Source: Pseudomonas sp. UBA4194 | GTDB lineage: Bacteria > Pseudomonadota > Gammaproteobacteria > Pseudomonadales > Pseudomonadaceae | Length of the DNA stretch: 64,000 bases | Assembly (NCBI RefSeq): GCF_002379585.1 | Contig: NZ_DFUE01000011.1 | Coordinates: forward strand, 16,369 to 80,368 | Direction: 5' to 3' | Part shown: piece by piece, positions 18,239-26,686 of the stretch | Numbering within the stretch: position 1 is the stretch's first letter | Layout: each line of letters opens with the position of its first letter | Translations under genes and position numbers: made by a program | The notes under the pieces: generated by a model | What the model saw: the letters and a program-made list of their open reading frames with translations, nothing else | Told to the model about the DNA's origin: nothing | The model's database searches: none

Positions 18239-18414
18239 GCGTGACTCCTGAGCAGTGATGTACACCGGGTTGCGAACAGCGATGAGACTGGGCCAGCCGG
18301 ATTCAGTTCGCTAGTGTAACGGCTGTTGTGTCAAAAAAGAGTGGCTGCGCGCAGCGATTAAGGGAATTTCATGGGGAAGCAGATGTAACATTTGGTGTGC
18401 TCAAGGCGCCCCAT

Positions 18415-18437
18415 CGCGGGTAGAACCTGCTCCCACC
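18415..18437. repeat. REP palindrome, family A variant
   Basis: CGCGGGTAGAACCTGCTCCC is a diverged copy of the family A palindrome. It lies 2 bp beyond the stop of the cytochrome c4 gene, in the gap to dsbA. Confidence 0.7.
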
Positions 18438-18438
18438 T

Positions 18439-19047
18439 TCAATGCAGCCCTTGAATGTACGCCGCCAGCGCCTCGATCTCCTGGTTGCTCAGCTTCGCGG
18501 CGATCGCGCGCATGACCAGGCTGTCGCCGTCGTTGACGCGCTTTCCTTCGCGAAAATCAGTCAGCTGTTTGGTGACATAGGCGGCATGCTGGCCGCCCAG
18601 GTGCGGGAAGCCGGCCAGGCCGTTGCCGGTGCCATCCGGAGAGTGGCAGCCGGTACAGGCTGGCAATCCCCTGGCCAGGTCCCCGCCGCGAAACAGCTTT
18701 TCTCCGCTGGCCACGAGCGCTGGATCGGCGGCGCCTACCGACGGCTTCTGGCTGGCGTACCAGGCAGCGATATCAACCAGCGCGTTATCGTCGAGGTTGT
18801 TCAGCATGCCGGTCATCTCCGGCACGGCACGGCGGCCCGATTTGATATCGTGCAGCTGCTTGTTCAGGTATCGTTCGCCCTGGCCCGCCAGTTTCGGGAA
18901 GTTGGGCGCGGGACTATTACCGTCCGGTCCATGGCAGGCGGCGCATATCGCCGTGTTGACCTGCCCCGCCGCCGGGTCGCCGGCCGCAAGTGCCGTGCTG
19001 GTTGCCGCGAGGGTCAACAGCAGGCTCATTATTATTTTTCTGCTCAT
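18439..19047 (-). CDS. cc4: Diheme cytochrome c4
   Basis: The 202-residue protein has a signal peptide (LLLTLAATSTALA) and two c-type heme sites, CAACH and CTGCH, in two similar halves of about 90 residues each. Distal Met ligands are present (for example VPEMTGMLNN in the first half and DSLVMRAIA in the second). Cytochrome c4 carries electrons in the periplasm from the bc1 complex to terminal oxidases such as the aa3 and cbb3 types. The start at 19047 gives a clean signal peptide. The divergent neighbour is engB. The name follows the P. aeruginosa order cc4-engB-polA. Confidence 0.92.
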   Translation of the reverse strand: MSRKIIMSLLLTLAATSTALAAGDPAAGQVNTAICAACHGPDGNSPAPNFPKLAGQGERYLNKQLHDIKSGRRAVPEMTGMLNNLDDNALVDIAAWYASQKPSVGAADPALVASGEKLFRGGDLARGLPACTGCHSPDGTGNGLAGFPHLGGQHAAYVTKQLTDFREGKRVNDGDSLVMRAIAAKLSNQEIEALAAYIQGLH

Positions 19048-19215
19048 CGGCTGATCCAACCACGAAGGGTAAGAGTTGGGACCCTGTGTAATATGTAGCA
19101 GGCTCAGCCGCTTTTCGCCTTGCCCGGCAGCACTACCGGGCAAATTCACCCACCTGTTCTGCGGCACTATATACTTCGCCCCATTGCAACGGGCTTAGCC
19201 CCCACCGGAAATCAC

Positions 19216-19854
19216 ATGCAACTGAAGAATCCCATCCTGGGCCTGTGCCAACAGGCTACCTTCTCACTCAGCGCGGCCAAGGTCGACCAATGCCCGGATG
19301 ATGAGGGTTTCGAGGTCGCGTTCGCCGGCCGTTCGAACGCCGGCAAATCCAGTGCCTTGAATACGCTGACCCATGCCAGCCTGGCACGCACCTCGAAAAC
19401 ACCGGGCCGCACCCAACTGCTGAACTTCTTCAATCTGGACGATGAGCGCCGCCTGGTCGACCTGCCAGGTTACGGCTATGCCAAGGTGCCGATCCCCCTC
19501 AAGCAGCACTGGCAGCGCCACCTGGAGGCGTACCTGGGCAGCCGGGAAAGCCTCAAGGGCTTGATCCTGATGATGGACATCCGCCATCCCATGACCGACT
19601 TCGACCTGTTGATGCTCGATTGGTCGGTGGCCAGCCACATGCCCATGCACATTCTGCTGACCAAGGCCGACAAGCTGACCTACGGCGCGGCGAAGAATAC
19701 CCTGCTCAAGGTTCAGGCGGAAATCCGCAAGGGCTGGGGGGATGCGGTGAGCATTCAGTTGTTCTCGGCACCCAAGCGTCTGGGGCTCGAAGAGGCCTAT
19801 ACGGTGTTGGCGCGCTGGATGGAGTTGCCGGACAAGGAAGCCGCCGAGGGCTGA
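19216..19854 (+). CDS. engB: Ribosome biogenesis GTPase EngB (YihA/YsxC)
   Basis: The 212-residue GTPase shows G1 GRSNAGKSS, G2 in the KTPGRTQ region, G3 DLPGYGYAK and G4 TKAD. It is the TRAFAC EngB family, needed for assembly of the large ribosomal subunit. The ATG at 19216 fits the family start (MQLKNP...); an in-frame upstream extension reads as the divergent promoter region. The stop is 10 bp from the 3' end of ersA, which reads the opposite way, so the ersA terminator hairpin could also end the engB message. Confidence 0.95.
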   Translation: MQLKNPILGLCQQATFSLSAAKVDQCPDDEGFEVAFAGRSNAGKSSALNTLTHASLARTSKTPGRTQLLNFFNLDDERRLVDLPGYGYAKVPIPLKQHWQRHLEAYLGSRESLKGLILMMDIRHPMTDFDLLMLDWSVASHMPMHILLTKADKLTYGAAKNTLLKVQAEIRKGWGDAVSIQLFSAPKRLGLEEAYTVLARWMELPDKEAAEG

Positions 19855-19863
19855 ATTTCAGGC

Positions 19864-19908
19864 AAAAAAAACCCCGGACTTCGTATGGGGAGGGGGAAGT
19901 CAGGGGTT
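19864..19908 (-). terminator. Rho-independent terminator of ersA
   Basis: The stem of 13 bp (one mismatch) with a 13-base loop is followed on the minus strand by TTTTTTTT (19871-19864). It is the 3' part of the sRNA itself. Confidence 0.9.
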
Positions 19909-19995
19909 CAAGTTCCGGACCGCTAGGGTGAGGTCCAGATATCTGCCAACACTTAACACAACATAGGAGCATCGAAAGGCTTCTCAGCCAATCAC
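19864..19995 (-). ncRNA. ersA: Envelope-stress small RNA ErsA
   Basis: The locus sits between engB and polA, the established place of ersA in Pseudomonas (and of spf in enterics). Read on the minus strand, it ends in a 13-bp stem with one mismatch (arms 19896-19908 and 19870-19882) followed by eight T. The terminator loop is C-rich (CCCCTCCCCATAC), which is the region ErsA is known to use to pair with targets such as algC and oprD mRNA. A 5-bp GGACC/GGTCC stem lies nearer the 5' end. An AlgU-type promoter ends at 20000, giving a predicted length of about 132 bases, the same as reported for PAO1. Confidence 0.87.
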
Positions 19996-19999
19996 CACT

Positions 20000-20026
20000 T
20001 CTGACCGGAGATGGCAGGGGGAGTTC
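20000..20026 (-). promoter_or_regulatory. AlgU-type promoter of ersA
   Basis: On the minus strand GAACTC (20026-20021), a 16-base spacer and TCAGA (20004-20000) match GAACTT-N16/17-TCTGA with one mismatch in each box. AlgU dependence of ersA is established in P. aeruginosa. The predicted start is near 19995. Confidence 0.75.
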
Positions 20027-20113
20027 CTTGGCAGATGAAAACTATTTGCGATAAGTCGTTGGTTTCATGTGGAGTTCAGGGTTTTCATGTGCGGTGGTGA
20101 CGGGGCTGGCGCT

Positions 20114-20178
20114 TTCGCGGCTGGACGCCGCTCCTACAGGGGGGCGCGGTGTCTGTAGGAGCGGCGTGCAGCCGCGAA
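20114..20178. repeat. Inverted pair of REP elements, family B
   Basis: TTCGCGGCTGGACGCCGCTC and its inverted partner (GTAGGAGCGGCGTGCAGCCG and on) face each other across about 15 bp. This is the usual REP-pair form. It lies 53 bp downstream of the polA stop and may stabilise the polA 3' end. Confidence 0.85.
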
Positions 20179-20231
20179 GGGGCCGGGACCGGCGCTACGA
20201 AATCTGGATGCGCTGGTGACGGGCGGATCGA

Positions 20232-22997
20232 TCAGTGCGCCTCGTCCCAGTTCGAGCCGACGCCGACTTCCACCAGCAGCGGCACGTCCAACTGCGCCGC
20301 ACCGCTCATGTGCGGGCGGATCTGGGTGCTGATCTGCTCGACCAGGTCTTCACGCACTTCCAGTACCAGTTCATCGTGCACCTGCAGAATCACCCGGGCA
20401 TCCAGGCCGCTTTCGGCCAACCAGCCGTCCACCGCCACCATGGCGCGCTTGATGATGTCGGCAGCCGTGCCCTGCATCGGGGCGTTGATCGCGGTACGCT
20501 CGGCGCCTTTGCGCAGGGCCGGGTTCTTGGCGTTGATGTCCGGCAGGTACAGCCGGCGCCCGAACAGGGTCTCGACGAAGCCCTGTTCGGCCGCCTGGGT
20601 ACGGGTGCGCTCCATGTAGTCGAGCACGCCGGGGTAGCGGGCGAAATACCGATCGATATAGGCCTGCGACTGCTTGCGGTCGACGCCGATCTGCTTGGCC
20701 AGGCCAAAGGCACTCATGCCGTAGATCAAGCCGAAGTTGATCGCCTTGGCGCTGCGGCGCTGATCGGTCGTCACCTCGGCCAGTTCCACGCCAAACACTT
20801 CGGCAGCCGTGGCCCGGTGCACGTCCAGATCGTTCTGGAAGGCATGCAACAGGCCGGCATCCTTGGCCAGGTGGGCCATGATGCGCAATTCGATCTGCGA
20901 GTAGTCCGCCGCCAGCAGGCGATAACCCGGCGCTGCTACGAAGGCCTGGCGGATACGGCGGCCTTCTGCGGTGCGGATGGGGATGTTCTGCAGGTTCGGA
21001 TCGCTGGACGAGAGCCGCCCGGTCGCCGCCACCGCCTGGTGATAGGAGGTATGGATACGCCCGGTACGCGGATTGATCTGCTCGGGCAGGCGATCGGTGT
21101 AGGTGCTCTTGAGCTTGCTCATGGAGCGGTACTGCATCAGCACCTTGGGCAGCGGGTAATCCTGCTCGGCCAATTCCGCCAGCACGGCTTCGGCGGTGGA
21201 GGCCTGGCCCTTGGCAGTCTTGTTGAGAATCGGCATGCCCAGCTTTTCGTAGAGAATCACCCCCAACTGCTTGGGGGAGCCCAGGTTGAACTCTTCGCCG
21301 GCGATGGCAAAGGCTTCGCGCTCCAGCGCTACCATCTTCTCACCCAGCTCGACGCTCTGGATGCCCAGCAGCTTGGCATCGACCAGCGCGCCCTGGCGTT
21401 CGATCCTGGCCAGCACCGGCACCAGCGGCATCTCGATGTCCTGCAATACCGGCACCAGGCTGGGTACGGCATTGAGCTTGGCCTGGAACAGCTGATGCAG
21501 GCGCAGGGTGATGTCGGCATCCTCGGCCGCGTAAGGGCCGGCCTGCTCCAGAGCGATCTGGTCGAAGGTCAGCTGCTTGGCGCCTTTGCCGGCGATGTCC
21601 GGGAACTTGATGGTGGTGTGGTTCAGGTACTTGAGCGCCAGGCTGTCCATATCATGACGCGTGGCGGTGGAATCCAGCACGTAGGACTCCAGCATGGTGT
21701 CGAACGCCACGCCCTGCACCTGGATACCGTTGGCTTGATCGCCCCCGATGGCGCAATTGGCCAGGATATTCATGTCGTACTTGGCGTGCTGGCCGACCTT
21801 GAGCTTGGCCGGGTCCTCGAGCAACGGCTTGAGGGCCAGCAGCACGGTGTCGCGATCGAGCTGCTCGGGCACGCCCATGTAGGAATGCGTCAGTGGAATA
21901 TAGGCCGCCTCGTGGGGCTCGACCGCGAAGGAGATACCCACCAACTGGGCTTTCTGTGCGTCCAGCCCGGTGGTTTCGGTATCGAAGGCAAACAGCTCGG
22001 CCTGCTTGAGCTTGTCCAGCCAGGCATCGAAACGAGCCTGATCGAGGATGGTTTCATAACGCGCTTCGATGGCCGCGACCGGTTCTTCCACCGGCGCCAG
22101 CTGCTCGCCGGCGCGCTTGGCGTCGCGCTGCACTTCGTCGACCCAGCTGCGGAATTCCAGCTCGCTGTAGATCTCCATCAGCGCGTCGCGATCCGGCTCG
22201 CCGCACATCAGTTGGTCGACTTCGATATCCAGCGGGACGTCGATCTTGATGGTGGCCAGTTCATAGGACAGGAACGCCATCGCCCGGTGTTCCTCGAGCT
22301 TGGCCGGCAGGGTCTTGGCCCCACGAATGGCCAGCGTCGGAACCTTGTCGAGGTTCTCGTAGAGTTCCTTGAGGCCGCCGCCGATGCCCACCAGCAGACC
22401 CTGGGCGGTTTTTTCACCCACGCCGGGGACGCCGGGGATGTTATCGACCTTGTCGCCCATCAGCGCCAGGAAGTCGATGATGTGCTCCGGCCCCACACCG
22501 AACTTCTCTTTCACGCCGGGAATGTCGAGCACGCTGCCGGTCATGGTGTTGACCAGGGTGATATGGCCATCGACCAGCTGCGCCATGTCCTTGTCACCGG
22601 TGGAGATCACCACCGGGCGGTCCGCTGCCGCGCTGCTGCGCGCCAGGGTGCCGATGACGTCGTCGGCCTCGACGTTGTCCACGCACAGCAGCGGGTAGCC
22701 CAAGGCGCGCACAGCGGCGTGCAGCGGCTCGACCTGGACGCGCAGATCGTCGGGCATGCTCGGGCGGTTGGCCTTGTAGTCGGCGTACAGGTCGTCGCGA
22801 AATGTCCCGCCCTTGGCGTCGAATACCACCGCGAACGGGCTGTCCGGATACTGCCGGCGCAGACTCTTGAGCATGTTCAACACGCCCTTCACCGCGCCGG
22901 TCGGCATGCCCTTGGAGGTGGCCAGCGGCGGCAATGCGTGGAATGCCCGGTACAGATAGGAGGAACCGTCCACGAGGACGAGAGGAGCTTTGCTCAT
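20232..22997 (-). CDS. polA: DNA polymerase I
   Basis: The 921-residue enzyme has all three domains. The 5'-3' exonuclease domain starts at LVLVDGSSYLYRAFHAL. The 3'-5' exonuclease domain has FDTETTGLDAQ, so proofreading residues are kept. The polymerase domain has motif A DYSQIELRIMAHL, motif B RRSAKAINFGLIYG and motif C QVHDELVLEV. It fills gaps in repair and replaces RNA primers. I chose the ATG at 22997 by homology; a TTG four codons upstream also follows a purine run. Gene order engB-ersA-polA is conserved. Confidence 0.97.
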   Translation of the reverse strand: MSKAPLVLVDGSSYLYRAFHALPPLATSKGMPTGAVKGVLNMLKSLRRQYPDSPFAVVFDAKGGTFRDDLYADYKANRPSMPDDLRVQVEPLHAAVRALGYPLLCVDNVEADDVIGTLARSSAAADRPVVISTGDKDMAQLVDGHITLVNTMTGSVLDIPGVKEKFGVGPEHIIDFLALMGDKVDNIPGVPGVGEKTAQGLLVGIGGGLKELYENLDKVPTLAIRGAKTLPAKLEEHRAMAFLSYELATIKIDVPLDIEVDQLMCGEPDRDALMEIYSELEFRSWVDEVQRDAKRAGEQLAPVEEPVAAIEARYETILDQARFDAWLDKLKQAELFAFDTETTGLDAQKAQLVGISFAVEPHEAAYIPLTHSYMGVPEQLDRDTVLLALKPLLEDPAKLKVGQHAKYDMNILANCAIGGDQANGIQVQGVAFDTMLESYVLDSTATRHDMDSLALKYLNHTTIKFPDIAGKGAKQLTFDQIALEQAGPYAAEDADITLRLHQLFQAKLNAVPSLVPVLQDIEMPLVPVLARIERQGALVDAKLLGIQSVELGEKMVALEREAFAIAGEEFNLGSPKQLGVILYEKLGMPILNKTAKGQASTAEAVLAELAEQDYPLPKVLMQYRSMSKLKSTYTDRLPEQINPRTGRIHTSYHQAVAATGRLSSSDPNLQNIPIRTAEGRRIRQAFVAAPGYRLLAADYSQIELRIMAHLAKDAGLLHAFQNDLDVHRATAAEVFGVELAEVTTDQRRSAKAINFGLIYGMSAFGLAKQIGVDRKQSQAYIDRYFARYPGVLDYMERTRTQAAEQGFVETLFGRRLYLPDINAKNPALRKGAERTAINAPMQGTAADIIKRAMVAVDGWLAESGLDARVILQVHDELVLEVREDLVEQISTQIRPHMSGAAQLDVPLLVEVGVGSNWDEAH

Positions 22998-23071
22998 GAG
23001 CAGAATCAACCTTTTCGGCGAGCCCGGCGTTAGAATGCCCGGAACTATGACAACAAAGGGACAAGGTTATC

Positions 23072-23359
23072 ATGCGCAACGTAAAACGCTCCTTGCTGGC
23101 TGCCGTTCTACTGATCAGCCCGATGATGACCCTGGCCGCGGACGACGCGCCTTCGGCCGACCCGGACGTGACCATCCGCCAGGACGGCGACAAGACCATC
23201 CAGGAGTTCCGCCAGAACGGGTTCCTGTACGCGATCAAGATCACGCCGAAACACGGCAAGCCTTATTTTCTGGTGCGCGCCGACGGTACCGATGACAATT
23301 TCATCCGTTCGGACCAGCCCGACATGCTGATTCCGGCCTGGAAGATCTTCGAGTGGTAA
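23072..23359 (+). CDS. DUF2782 family periplasmic protein
   Basis: The 95-residue protein has a signal peptide (LLAAVLLISPMMTLA-AD) and a small domain with VTIRQDGDKTIQEFRQNG, IKITPKHGKPYFLVRADG and a final IPAWKIFEW. This is the DUF2782 pattern, found in gammaproteobacteria between polA and thrB. Function is unknown. It is divergent from polA and 64 bp upstream of thrB in the same direction. Confidence 0.85.
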   Translation: MRNVKRSLLAAVLLISPMMTLAADDAPSADPDVTIRQDGDKTIQEFRQNGFLYAIKITPKHGKPYFLVRADGTDDNFIRSDQPDMLIPAWKIFEW

Positions 23360-23423
23360 GGCTGCCACCCTCAACTTCAACCGGGCGCCGCGGCTGCGGC
23401 GCCAGTATGGGCAAATCTACGAC

Positions 23424-24374
23424 ATGTCTGTGTTCACACCCCTGACCCGCGCCGAGCTGGAAACCTTTCTCGCCCCCTATGGCCTCGGCCGTCTGCGGGA
23501 CTTCCAGGGCATTGCCGCTGGCACCGAGAACAGCAACTTCTTCATCAGCCTGGAACAGGGTGAGTTCGTATTGACGCTGGTGGAACGCGGTCCTACCCAG
23601 GACCTGCCGTTCTTCATCGAGCTGCTCGACGTGCTGCACGATGCCGATCTGTGCGTGCCCTACGCCTTGCGCACCACCGACGGCGTGGCGCTGCGTGAGC
23701 TGGCGGGCAAGCCGGCGCTGTTGCAGCCGCGTCTGGACGGCAAGCACATCAAGACGCCGAACAACCAACACTGCGTGCAGGTGGGCGAGTTGCTGGGGCA
23801 TATCCACACCGCCACCCAGGCCACGCCTCTGGAGCGCAAGACCGATCGTGGCCTGGCCTGGATGCTGGAGGAAGGCGCCACCCTGGTGTCCCATCTGGAC
23901 AGCGGCCCGGCGGCGATGCTGCGTGATGCCCTGGCCGAGATCGAGGCGCATCAGGCTCAGATCCTGGCGCTGCCGCGGGCCAACCTGCACGGCGATCTGT
24001 TTCGCGACAACGTGATGTTCGAAGGAACCCACCTGACCGGGGTCATCGACTTCTACAATGCCTGCTCGGGACCGATGCTCTACGACCTGGCGATCACCGT
24101 GAATGACTGGTGCTCGGACGAGCATGGCGCCCTCGATGCTCCGCGCGCGCGCGCGCTGCTGGGCGCTTATGCGGCGCTGCGGCCATTCACGGCTGCAGAG
24201 GCGCAGCTGTGGCCGCTGATGCTGCGGGTGGCCTGTGTGCGGTTCTGGCTGTCACGGCTGATTGCGGCCGAGTCCTTTGCCGGGATGGATGTATTGATCC
24301 ACGACCCCAAGGAGTTCGAAGAGCGGCTGAAGTTGCGCCAGCAAGTGGGGGTAGCGTTGCCGTTTGCATTCTAA
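23424..24374 (+). CDS. thrB: Homoserine kinase (APH-fold ThrB)
   Basis: The 316-residue protein belongs to the aminoglycoside-phosphotransferase-like homoserine kinases used by Pseudomonas, not the GHMP type of E. coli. The catalytic loop is NLHGDLFRDNVMF and the metal-binding segment is GVIDFYNACSGPMLYDLAI; an N-terminal nucleotide region has GIAAGTENSNFF. It phosphorylates homoserine on the way to threonine. The gene ends 72 bp before the converging znuA gene, with a strong hairpin between. Confidence 0.93.
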   Translation: MSVFTPLTRAELETFLAPYGLGRLRDFQGIAAGTENSNFFISLEQGEFVLTLVERGPTQDLPFFIELLDVLHDADLCVPYALRTTDGVALRELAGKPALLQPRLDGKHIKTPNNQHCVQVGELLGHIHTATQATPLERKTDRGLAWMLEEGATLVSHLDSGPAAMLRDALAEIEAHQAQILALPRANLHGDLFRDNVMFEGTHLTGVIDFYNACSGPMLYDLAITVNDWCSDEHGALDAPRARALLGAYAALRPFTAAEAQLWPLMLRVACVRFWLSRLIAAESFAGMDVLIHDPKEFEERLKLRQQVGVALPFAF

Positions 24375-24383
24375 AGTAGAACC

Positions 24384-24436
24384 CTCCCACAGGGCGTGCA
24401 GATCCCTGTGGGAGCGGCGTCCAGCCGCGAAGAGGC
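24384..24436. terminator. Bidirectional hairpin plus half REP between thrB and znuA
   Basis: CTCCCACAGGG (24384-24394) and CCCTGTGGGAG (24404-24414) form a perfect 11-bp stem with a 9-base loop. It continues into a family B half-element (GGCGTCCAGCCGCGAAG). There is no T-run, so it may act as a 3' barrier and not a classical terminator. It separates two converging genes. Confidence 0.55.
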
Positions 24437-24446
24437 CCGCAAGGCA

Positions 24447-25367
24447 TCACAAGGCCTCCAGACACCCCGCCAGACTGTTGGCCAGATTGTTCAGCAGCAA
24501 CTCATAACCGGTCGCCGTGGCGTCTTCGAACCCCCCCAGCGCATCCAGCTCAGCCAGGGTCACCGGCAGCCCCGCGGTGAGGGTCTGCGCCAACCGCGGC
24601 CGCATCGGCGGCTCGCTGAACACGCACGTCTTGCCCACTTCCTGCAACCGCGCGCGCATCGCCGCCACATGCTGGGCCCCCGGCTGGACTTCGGCGGCCA
24701 CGGCAAAGACCCCGGCATGCTGCAAGCCGTAAGCCTCTTCGAAATAGTCGAAGGCCTCGTGAAAGACAAAGTACGGCTTGCCCCGAACGTCTGCCACCCG
24801 CGCCTGCAGCTGTTTGTCCAAGCCATCCAGGCGGGCGACGAAGGCCTGCAGGTTGCTCTGGTAGCGGGCGGCATTGGCTGGGTCGGCGGCAGCCAGGTCG
24901 GCGGCCATGCGCGCGGCGATCACCCGAGCGTTGACCGTGGACAGCCACAAGTGCGCATCCAGGCTGCCGGGGCGGTGGTCATGATCGTGGTCGGACGCGT
25001 CCTCGGCGTGGGAGTGGCTGTCCTCGGCGAAGCGCCGCAGGTGCAGCCCCGGCAGGTCCTGGATGGCCACGGTGGGCTTGCTGCGGCTGAGCAGTACACG
25101 GGGCAGGAAGCCTTCCATGTCCGGACCGATCCAGTACACCAGATCCGCTTCGCCCACCCGGCGCACGTCCGAGGGACGCAGGGCGAAATGGTGCGGCGAA
25201 GCACCGGGTGGCAGCAGTACTTCGGGGCTGCCGACGCCCTCCTGCACGGCGGCGGCAATCAGCTGCACCGGCTTGATGCTGGTGAGCACGCGAACTTCGG
25301 CATGAGCGGGGAGCGCGATCAGCACGCTGGCGAGAAAACCGACAAAAAGCGTAAAAAGACGGGACAC
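24447..25367 (-). CDS. znuA: Zinc ABC transporter substrate-binding protein ZnuA
   Basis: The 306-residue periplasmic protein begins with a GTG and a signal peptide ending at ALPAHA-EV. Zinc ligands are in ASPHHFALRP, DAHLWLS and FHEAFDYFEE. A His/Asp-rich flexible loop (HSHAEDASDHDHDH) typical of ZnuA lies in the middle. It captures zinc and delivers it to ZnuB. The divergent gene is zur, and a Zur-box-like sequence lies between the two starts. An in-frame ATT directly before the GTG is a less likely start. Confidence 0.92.
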   Translation of the reverse strand: MSRLFTLFVGFLASVLIALPAHAEVRVLTSIKPVQLIAAAVQEGVGSPEVLLPPGASPHHFALRPSDVRRVGEADLVYWIGPDMEGFLPRVLLSRSKPTVAIQDLPGLHLRRFAEDSHSHAEDASDHDHDHRPGSLDAHLWLSTVNARVIAARMAADLAAADPANAARYQSNLQAFVARLDGLDKQLQARVADVRGKPYFVFHEAFDYFEEAYGLQHAGVFAVAAEVQPGAQHVAAMRARLQEVGKTCVFSEPPMRPRLAQTLTAGLPVTLAELDALGGFEDATATGYELLLNNLANSLAGCLEAL

Positions 25368-25394
25368 AATGAACACTCTCGGGGGCAGGAACGG

Positions 25395-25407
25395 GTAACA
25401 TAATAAC
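25395..25407. promoter_or_regulatory. Candidate Zur operator between znuA and zur
   Basis: GTTATTATGTTAC on the minus strand matches the gammaproteobacterial Zur box core GTTATAATATAAC at 10 of 13 positions. It lies 27 bp from each start codon side, in the only AT-rich part of the 66-bp divergent gap, so one site could control both znuA and zur-znuCB. Confidence 0.6.
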
Positions 25408-25433
25408 GTCTCTATCAGAAATCGTCGCCGCCC

Positions 25434-25916
25434 ATGCCTAAAACACCTCTGGCCAGCCTTCCTCACGACCACTCCCATTGCGTCAACAGCGCCCTGAGCG
25501 AAGCCGATGCCCTGTGCTCCAAGCAAGGCGTCCGTCTGACCGCCCTGCGACGCCGCGTGCTGGAACTGGTCTGGCAAAGCCACAAGCCGCTGGGTGCCTA
25601 CGACATCCTGGCGGTGCTGAGCGATCAGGACGGCCGCCGCGCCGCACCACCCACCGTGTACCGGGCGCTGGATTTCCTGCTGGACAACAACCTGGTGCAC
25701 CGCATCGCTTCGCTCAACGCTTTCATCGGCTGCAACCACCCCGAGCATGCGCACCAGGGCCAGTTCCTGATCTGCCGCGACTGCCACGTGGCCGTGGAGC
25801 TGGAGCAGAAGACCATCAGCGATGCCATCGTCAACAGCGCGCTGGGTGTCGGCTTTGCCGTGGAAGGTCAGACCGTGGAAGTGGTCGGCCTGTGCGCGGC
25901 CTGCCAGGGGGCTTGA
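25434..25916 (+). CDS. zur: Zinc uptake regulator Zur (Fur family)
   Basis: The 160-residue regulator has a winged helix with RLTALRRRVLELVWQ and PPTVYRALDFLLDNNLVHR and the zinc-binding CRDC and CAAC pairs that hold the structural zinc. His/Asp-rich HDHSH near the N terminus and NHPEHAH supply other metal ligands. It represses zinc uptake genes when zinc is bound. In P. aeruginosa the same gene is np20/zur, in the same order before znuC. Its stop codon overlaps the znuC start by one base (TGATG). Confidence 0.92.
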   Translation: MPKTPLASLPHDHSHCVNSALSEADALCSKQGVRLTALRRRVLELVWQSHKPLGAYDILAVLSDQDGRRAAPPTVYRALDFLLDNNLVHRIASLNAFIGCNHPEHAHQGQFLICRDCHVAVELEQKTISDAIVNSALGVGFAVEGQTVEVVGLCAACQGA

Positions 25917-26686
25917 TGAGCGATGCCCTGATCCGCCTGGACCAGGTCACGGTCGATTTTGCCGGGCAGAGCGTGCTCGACAACATCCACCTGTGCGTCC
26001 AGCCCGGCGAAATCGTCACCTTGATCGGCCCCAACGGTGCCGGCAAGACCACGCTGGTACGGGCCGTGCTCGGGCTGCTCAAACCCGATTCCGGCAGCGT
26101 CTGGCGCAAGCCCCGGCTACGTATCGGCTACATGCCGCAGAAACTGCACGTCGACCCCACGCTGCCACTGTCGGTGCTGCGCTTCCTGCGTCTGGTGCCG
26201 GGCGTGGACCGCCGACGAGCGCTGGCCGCGCTCAATGAGGTGGGCGCCGAACAGACCATCGACAGCCCGATCCAGACCATTTCCGGTGGCGAGATGCAGC
26301 GGGTGCTGCTGGCCCGCGCTCTGCTGCGCGAGCCCGAGCTGCTGGTACTCGACGAGCCCGTGCAGGGCGTCGACGTGGCCGGCCAGGCCGAGCTGTATGC
26401 CTTGATCACCCGACTGCGCGACCGCCACGGGTGCGGTGTGCTGATGGTTTCCCACGACCTGCACCTGGTGATGAGCACCACCGACCAGGTGGTGTGCCTG
26501 AACCGCCACGTGTGCTGCTCCGGCCACCCGGAGCAGGTCAGCGGCGACCCGGCCTTCGTCGAGCTGTTCGGCAGCCATGCCCCGAGCCTGGCGATCTATC
26601 ACCACCATCATGACCACGCCCACGACCTGCACGGCGCGGTGGTCAGCGAACCCCATGTACACGGAGACGGCTGCAAGCATGGCTGA
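25916..26686 (+). CDS. znuC: Zinc ABC transporter ATPase ZnuC
   Basis: The 256-residue ATPase has Walker A GPNGAGKTT, signature ISGGEMQRV, Walker B LLVLDEP and the switch MVSHDLH. The C-terminal 30 residues are His-rich (YHHHHDHAHDLHG, EPHVHGDGCKHG), a likely zinc-binding or sensing tail on the cytoplasmic side. It powers ZnuB. The start overlaps the zur stop and the end overlaps znuB by 8 bp, so the three are one operon. Confidence 0.93.
   Translation: MSDALIRLDQVTVDFAGQSVLDNIHLCVQPGEIVTLIGPNGAGKTTLVRAVLGLLKPDSGSVWRKPRLRIGYMPQKLHVDPTLPLSVLRFLRLVPGVDRRRALAALNEVGAEQTIDSPIQTISGGEMQRVLLARALLREPELLVLDEPVQGVDVAGQAELYALITRLRDRHGCGVLMVSHDLHLVMSTTDQVVCLNRHVCCSGHPEQVSGDPAFVELFGSHAPSLAIYHHHHDHAHDLHGAVVSEPHVHGDGCKHG

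Noticed and set aside
20235..23033. A 932-codon open frame antisense to polA
   Set aside because: It mirrors the polA codons in a high-GC genome, is rich in His, Gln and Arg without a domain, and has no ribosome site. polA on the other strand is certain.
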